From Caulobacter sp. UNC279MFTsu5.1 (GTDB taxonomy: Bacteria > Pseudomonadota > Alphaproteobacteria > Caulobacterales > Caulobacteraceae), in the NCBI RefSeq assembly GCF_900114015.1, contig NZ_FORN01000055.1, positions 1 through 32,827 on the forward strand: a stretch of DNA of 32,827 nucleotides, given 5' to 3'. Made by a program: the position numbers and the translations under genes. Below, piece after piece: positions 28,084 to 32,827 of this stretch. How positions within the stretch are numbered: the first letter of the stretch is position 1; every line of letters starts with the position of its first letter. Under the pieces are notes generated by a model. That model saw nothing but the letters and a program-made list of their open reading frames with translations, did no database searches and was not told the origin of the DNA.

Positions 28084-31000
28084 ATGTCGATTCTGTACAT
28101 CAACGGCGACAATGAAACCGACGGCGGCGCGCTGGAACTTGACGGCGTCTCCTACATTACCTCGGCGGACGTCGGCGGCACGACCTACGTCTTCGTGGCC
28201 GGCGGCGTCGACAATGGGATCAGCGTGTTCTCGCTGGGTCTGAACGGCGCGCTGACCAACACCGCCAACTTCACCGACAGCGGCGCGCTGAACCTAGTGG
28301 GGGTCAGCGGCCTGACCACCGTCACCTCGGACGGCAACACCTACCTGATCGCCGCCGGCGCGGGCGACAACGGCGTCAGCGTCTTCCGGGTCAATGTGGG
28401 CGGCAGCCTGAGCCCGGTCTACAACGTCGCCGACGGCGGTTCGCTGAACCTCGGCGGCGTGTCGCGCGTGGCGTCGGCCACGGTGTCCGGCAACGCCTAC
28501 GTGTTCGCGGCCGGAACCAACGACGACGGAATCAGCGTCTTCCGGGTCCAGGGCAACGGGACCCTGACCTCGGTCTTCGACCTCGCCGACAACGGGACGT
28601 TCGAGCTGGACGGCGTCAAGGGCCTGGCCACGGCGGTGATCGGCGGCGCCACCTATCTGTTCGCGGCCGGCGGCGTCGACGACGGGCTCAGCGTCTTCAG
28701 CGTCGCCGCCAACGGCGCCCTGACCAACACCGCCAACGTCACCGACAACGGCACCCTGCGGCTGGACGGCGCGTCCGACGTGGCCACCGCGGTGGTCGGC
28801 GGCACGACCTATGTCTTCGTCACCGGCGCGAACGACAACGGCGTCAGCGTCTTCTCGGTCAACGCCTCGGGCCTCCTGACCAACACCGCTAATGTCGGCG
28901 ACAGCGCCGGCCTGCGCCTGGGCGGCGCGGCGGGCCTTTCGGTCAACACCTTCGGCACGACCACCTATCTGACGGTGGGCGGGACCGAGAACGGCGTCTC
29001 GCTCTTCCGGGTCAACACCGACGGCACGCTAACGGCGATGGACAACATCGACGACGGCGGCTCGCGCGAACTGGCCGGAACCACGGCCGTGCATTCGGCC
29101 ACGGTCGGCGGCACGAACTACGTGATCGCCGGCGGCTCCACCGACGACGGCGTCAGCACCCTGGGCCTCAAGCCCACCGGCCAGCTGTGGTACGCCACCG
29201 AAGGCGGCGACGCCGACACCCGAATCTCGCGGATCAACAACGACGGCGCCAGCCACACCGTCAATGTCGACAACGGCGGCGCGGGCACCGGCGACGACCA
29301 CCTGATCAGCTCGTTCACCTCGGACATCGGCCTCGACACCGCCGCGGGCTTCTATTTCGCCGTCCTCAGCAGCAACAACAACGACAACGCCTTCCTGGTC
29401 CGCGGCGTCATCGGCAGCTCGGCGACCCCGACCACCGTGGTCGACTTCCCCAACGCCATCATCGTCAACACGATCGAAGTCGATCCGATCAACCACCGTA
29501 TCTACGCCGGCTACCAGGACGGCTCCGGGACGCCGGACGGCAACATCACCGGCATTCGGGTCTATTCCTACAACCCGCTGACCGGCGCGGTCACCGACCT
29601 GGGCTTCCTGACCACGGCGGTCACCGACAACCGCGCGAACGAGAGCGGCTTCTACGTTCTCGATCCGCAGGACTTCGCGCTGGATTCCTCGATCGGGCGG
29701 CTGTTCTACACCGAGCGGGTCGACGGCCTGGTCACCGGCATCTACCGCTTGGACCTCGCCAGTCCCAACACGACCACCCAGCTGGTCAGCCAGGCGCAGT
29801 TTCCCGACGACCAGAGCGGCGGGATCATCATGGACGTGGAGGTCGATGAGAGCACCGACCTCGTCTACTTCACGACGCACTCGCAGTTCCCGTCGCCGGA
29901 CGCCGGCTACAACGCCGCCCAGAACGCGCTCTGGTACATCAGCGAGAACGCCTCCAGCGGCACCGCCGTCAAGGTGACGCTGGTCGGCCTGCCGGGCGGC
30001 GGCGTCTTCTATCCCGGCGACATGACGTTCGATCAGAGCGCGCGCCAAATCTATATCGAGAACGAAGAGTCCGGCAGTCTCGAGACGGACGACGTGATCT
30101 ACGTCTTCCAGCTGGACGGGGCCGGCACCACGGCCACCCTGATCAACACGATCACGCCCAACCTCACGGCCTCCGGGGCCAATATCGAGGGCATGTTCTT
30201 CTCGGACCTGCCGGTCCTGGGCGGGCTGAGCGGCGCCGGCACGACCATGAACGAGCAGCAGGCGGCCGCGACCACCCTGCTGACCGGCGCGCCGACCATC
30301 ACCGACACCGACGGCGACCACCTGGCCAGCGCCACGGTGCAGATCACTGGCGGCAAGTTCTCGTCCAACGAATCCAGCACCGCCGACGACCACCTGGGCT
30401 ACGGCGCCGCCAAGCAGATCTCCGGTCTGGTCTCCGGCACCAACATCACGCTCAGCTGGAACGCCACGACCGAGACCCTGAGCCTGACGGGCTACGACAC
30501 CATCGCCAACTACGAGGCGGTGCTGGCGGCGATCACCTATTGGACCACCGGCGACAACCCGACGAACTACGGGCTGAACACCAACCGGACCATCACCTGG
30601 ACGGTCAGCGACGGCACGCCCGACGTGCCGGGCGGCGCGGTCAACAGCGGCACGACCACGATCAACATCGCGGCCGTCAACGACGCGCCGGTCAACGGCA
30701 CGGTCTCCAGCGCCACCGGCGCCGAAGACACCAGCATCGCCGTCACCGGCCTGCAGATCAGCGACGTCGACGCCAATCCCGCCCTGCAGACGGTGTCGGT
30801 CACCCTGACGGTGACCAAGGGCGTCCTGTCCCTGCTGACCAACGTCACCAACGGCCTGACCTCCGGCCAGATCACCGGCAACGGCACGGCGTCGGTCACG
30901 ATCTCCGCGTCGCTGAACGAGATCAACGCCACCCTGGCGGCGGCCAGCGGCCTGACGTTCCTGGGCGACGCCGACGTCAACGGGACCGACACCCTGACGG

Positions 31001-32827
31001 TGGTCGTCAATGACGGCGGCGGCACCGGCTCGGGCGGCGCGCAGTCCGACACCGACCTCTATACGATCACCATCACGGCCGTGAACGACACGCCCGTGGT
31101 CCCGGCCAGCGCCACCACCGTGGGCGCCACCGAACAGACGGCGGCGACCCTGCTGGGCTCGCTGGCGGTCTCCGACGTCGACCTCGACGCCCGCAACGGC
31201 GGCAACGGCGACTACGCCGGCGCCAGCTTCACGGTCCAGCGCGCCTCGGCCAATGCGGCCGACACCTTCGCCTTCGCCTCGGGCGGGTTGTTCACGGTCA
31301 GCGGCGGCAATCTGCAGGTCGGGGGGCTGACCTTCGCCACCTTCACCAGCGTGGGCGGCGTGCTGACGATCGCCTTCACCAGCTCGGCCGCCGCGGCGAC
31401 CTCGGCGCTGGTCAATGACGTGATCCAGCACATCCTCTACACCAACAGCAGCGACATGCCGCCCGCCAGCGTGACGTTGAACTACACGCTGAACGATGGC
31501 TCGCCCGGCGGCGGCCAGGGGGCGGGCGGAACCGCCACGGCCGGCGGCTCGGTGCTGGTCAACATCACCGCCGTCAACGACCCTCACACCGGCGGCGCCG
31601 GCATCACCGGCACGGCGGCCGAGGACCAGGTGCTGACCGCGGTCTCGACCCTGGCCGACGCGGACGGCATCGGAACCCTGCACTACCAGTGGCAGCACGA
31701 CATCGGCGGCGGCTACGTCAATGTCGGCGCCGACCAGTCGACCTACACTCTGGGCGACGGCGACATCGGCGGCGTGGTCCGGGTGGTGATCTACTACACC
31801 GACGCCGGCGGCACGGTGGAATCGGCGACCAGCGCGGCGACCGCGGCGGTCTCCGCCACCAATGACGCCCCCACCGGCGGCGTATCGCTCACCGGCACGG
31901 CCACCGAGGACCAGATCCTGACGGCCGACACCTCGACCCTGGCCGACTCCGACGGCCTGGGCACGCTGCACTACGACTGGCAGCGCAACACCGGTTCGGG
32001 CTTCGTCAGCACCGGCGCGGCCGACCAGGCGACCTACACCCTGGGCGACGCCGACGTCGGCGGCTTGGTGCGGGTGGTGGTCAGCTATACCGACGGGCAG
32101 GGCTTCGCCAACAGCGTGACCAGCGCGGCCAGTGCGGCCATCGCCGGGGTCAACGATCCGCACACCGGCGGCGCGTCGATCACGGGCACGCCGACCGAGG
32201 ACCAGGTGCTGACCGCGGTCTCGACCTTGGCCGACGCCGACGGGCTGGGCACGCTGCACTACGACTGGCAGCGCGACACGGGGTCGGGGTTCGTCAGCAC
32301 CGGCGCGGCCGACCAGGCGACCTACACCCTGGGCGACGCCGATGTGGGCGGCCTGGTGCGGGTGGTGATCAGCTATACCGACGGCCAGGGCTTCGCGGAA
32401 TCGGCGACCAGCGCCGCCACGGCGTCGATCGCCAACGTCAACGACGCCCCGACCGGAAGCGTCTCGCTCACCGGCACGGCCACCGAGAACCAGGTGCTGA
32501 CCGCCAACACCGCGGCCCTGGCCGACGTCGACGGCCTGGGGACGCTGCACTACGACTGGCAGCGCAACACCGGATCGGGCTTCGTCAGCACCGGCGCGGC
32601 CGACCAGGCGACCTACACCCTGGGCGACGCCGACGTCGGCGGCCTGGTGCGGGTGGTGGTCAGCTACACCGACGGCCAGGGCACGGCCGAGTCCGTGACT
32701 TCGTCGGCCAGCGCGGCCATCGCCGGGGTCAACGATCCACACACCGGCGGCGCGTCGATCACCGGCACGCCGACCGAGGACCAGGTGCTGACCGCGGTCT
32801 CGACCTTGGCCGACGTCGACGGGCTGG
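28084..32827 (+). CDS. Giant secreted repeat protein / adhesin, N-terminal 1581 codons (runs off window)
   Basis: An open frame from the ATG at 28084 to the window end with no stop. It has no Sec signal, as expected for type I secretion. Residues about 1-360 are seven repeats of 52-53 residues with the theme TYVFVAGGVDNGISVFS, which suggests a seven-bladed beta-propeller. Residues 360-710 hold a second, more divergent propeller-like region (IRVYSYNPLTG, IYRLDLASP, YYI- and VYFTTHS-like strands). From about 715 come cadherin-like domains ending in AVNDAPV or AVNDTPV (about 715-1000) and a longer domain to 1164. Then Ig-like repeats of 95-97 residues run to the edge (LGTLHYDWQRNTGSGFV, YTLGDADVGGLVRVVVSYTD). 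Such proteins are usually cell-surface adhesins or S-layer-like fibres with calcium-binding repeats and a secretion signal at the C-terminus, which is outside the window. Confidence 0.93.
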   Translation, partial: MSILYINGDNETDGGALELDGVSYITSADVGGTTYVFVAGGVDNGISVFSLGLNGALTNTANFTDSGALNLVGVSGLTTVTSDGNTYLIAAGAGDNGVSVFRVNVGGSLSPVYNVADGGSLNLGGVSRVASATVSGNAYVFAAGTNDDGISVFRVQGNGTLTSVFDLADNGTFELDGVKGLATAVIGGATYLFAAGGVDDGLSVFSVAANGALTNTANVTDNGTLRLDGASDVATAVVGGTTYVFVTGANDNGVSVFSVNASGLLTNTANVGDSAGLRLGGAAGLSVNTFGTTTYLTVGGTENGVSLFRVNTDGTLTAMDNIDDGGSRELAGTTAVHSATVGGTNYVIAGGSTDDGVSTLGLKPTGQLWYATEGGDADTRISRINNDGASHTVNVDNGGAGTGDDHLISSFTSDIGLDTAAGFYFAVLSSNNNDNAFLVRGVIGSSATPTTVVDFPNAIIVNTIEVDPINHRIYAGYQDGSGTPDGNITGIRVYSYNPLTGAVTDLGFLTTAVTDNRANESGFYVLDPQDFALDSSIGRLFYTERVDGLVTGIYRLDLASPNTTTQLVSQAQFPDDQSGGIIMDVEVDESTDLVYFTTHSQFPSPDAGYNAAQNALWYISENASSGTAVKVTLVGLPGGGVFYPGDMTFDQSARQIYIENEESGSLETDDVIYVFQLDGAGTTATLINTITPNLTASGANIEGMFFSDLPVLGGLSGAGTTMNEQQAAATTLLTGAPTITDTDGDHLASATVQITGGKFSSNESSTADDHLGYGAAKQISGLVSGTNITLSWNATTETLSLTGYDTIANYEAVLAAITYWTTGDNPTNYGLNTNRTITWTVSDGTPDVPGGAVNSGTTTINIAAVNDAPVNGTVSSATGAEDTSIAVTGLQISDVDANPALQTVSVTLTVTKGVLSLLTNVTNGLTSGQITGNGTASVTISASLNEINATLAAASGLTFLGDADVNGTDTLTVVVNDGGGTGSGGAQSDTDLYTITITAVNDTPVVPASATTVGATEQTAATLLGSLAVSDVDLDARNGGNGDYAGASFTVQRASANAADTFAFASGGLFTVSGGNLQVGGLTFATFTSVGGVLTIAFTSSAAAATSALVNDVIQHILYTNSSDMPPASVTLNYTLNDGSPGGGQGAGGTATAGGSVLVNITAVNDPHTGGAGITGTAAEDQVLTAVSTLADADGIGTLHYQWQHDIGGGYVNVGADQSTYTLGDGDIGGVVRVVIYYTDAGGTVESATSAATAAVSATNDAPTGGVSLTGTATEDQILTADTSTLADSDGLGTLHYDWQRNTGSGFVSTGAADQATYTLGDADVGGLVRVVVSYTDGQGFANSVTSAASAAIAGVNDPHTGGASITGTPTEDQVLTAVSTLADADGLGTLHYDWQRDTGSGFVSTGAADQATYTLGDADVGGLVRVVISYTDGQGFAESATSAATASIANVNDAPTGSVSLTGTATENQVLTANTAALADVDGLGTLHYDWQRNTGSGFVSTGAADQATYTLGDADVGGLVRVVVSYTDGQGTAESVTSSASAAIAGVNDPHTGGASITGTPTEDQVLTAVSTLADVDGL
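31576..32827 (+). repeat. Tandem 285-291-bp repeats inside the giant gene
   Basis: Units begin at 31576, 31861, 32152, 32440 and 32731 (the last is cut by the window edge), with lengths 285, 291, 288 and 291 bases, all multiples of three. Units two to five are nearly identical over long stretches, for example ACCCTGGGCGACGCCGACGT and GGCACGCTGCACTACGACTG. Third and fifth units share the form GATCC(G/A)CACACCGGCGGCG, and second and fourth share GACGCCCCCACCGG-like starts, so a two-unit block appears to have been duplicated. Length variation between strains and mis-assembly are likely here. Confidence 0.92.

Noticed and set aside
29029..32742. A 1237-codon open frame on the minus strand inside the giant gene
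   Set aside because: The translation is Gly/Val/Asp/Arg-rich and repeats only because the sense repeats do. The plus strand has ordered propeller, cadherin and Ig-like repeats in a single frame.
31576..32827. CRISPR or satellite array
   Set aside because: The units are about 290 bp, in frame, without short repeats and unique spacers, and encode protein repeats.

Overview
The window is GC-rich with strong G/C preference at codon third positions in most genes. Its gene content (RND efflux operon, MHS-type MFS carrier, CorA, alphaproteobacterial XRE/Tat-protein/serine-recombinase module, dispersed palindromic repeats) suggests an alphaproteobacterium, most likely Caulobacter or another member of the Caulobacteraceae. 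That assignment is an inference from content and style; no rRNA or tRNA is present to confirm it.

Bases 1-4150: the 5' end of a secreted-protein gene (minus strand, cut by the window edge) is followed by an accessory block whose codon use is less GC-biased at its left end: a small hypothetical gene, an XRE-type regulator, a divergent Tat-signal-like protein, a 61-aa ORF and a large serine recombinase. The non-coding parts of this block are dense in short hairpins, including one that contains the ribosome binding site of the 61-aa ORF.

Bases 4118-11170: a tripartite RND multidrug efflux operon on the minus strand (membrane fusion lipoprotein, MexF/OqxB-like pump, NodT/OprM-like outer membrane lipoprotein) with a divergent TetR regulator. 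The shared intergenic region holds a 28-bp palindrome (likely operator) and a 57-aa candidate leader ORF.

Bases 11171-16973: housekeeping-like genes: a 75-aa DUF2188-like protein, a CorA metal channel, an MHS-family MFS carrier with a large non-membrane insert, a small coiled-coil protein and an AraC-family regulator. They are separated by several families of dispersed inverted repeats.

Bases 17116-25576: a surface-polysaccharide cluster. The minus-strand genes encode nucleotide-sugar 6-dehydrogenase, hexapeptide N-acetyltransferase, SDR epimerase, WbpI/WecB-type 2-epimerase and a glycosyltransferase, mostly with 4-base start/stop overlaps. A Gfo/Idh oxidoreductase lies upstream. This is most of a pathway to a UDP-2,3-diacetamido-hexuronic acid, but the expected aminotransferase is not in the window. 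A homologous glycosyltransferase converges on the operon from the plus strand and is followed by an overlapping 55-aa ORF.

Bases 25004-32827: a GNAT acetyltransferase, a DUF6916-like protein, three paralogous Tail-Collar (MdpB-like) proteins, and, divergent from these, the first 1581 codons of a giant repeat protein (seven-repeat beta-propeller, second propeller-like region, cadherin-like domains, then 95-97-aa Ig-like repeats that are nearly identical at DNA level). No phage structural genes accompany the collar proteins. This set is the best candidate in the window for an undescribed cell-surface or secreted system.
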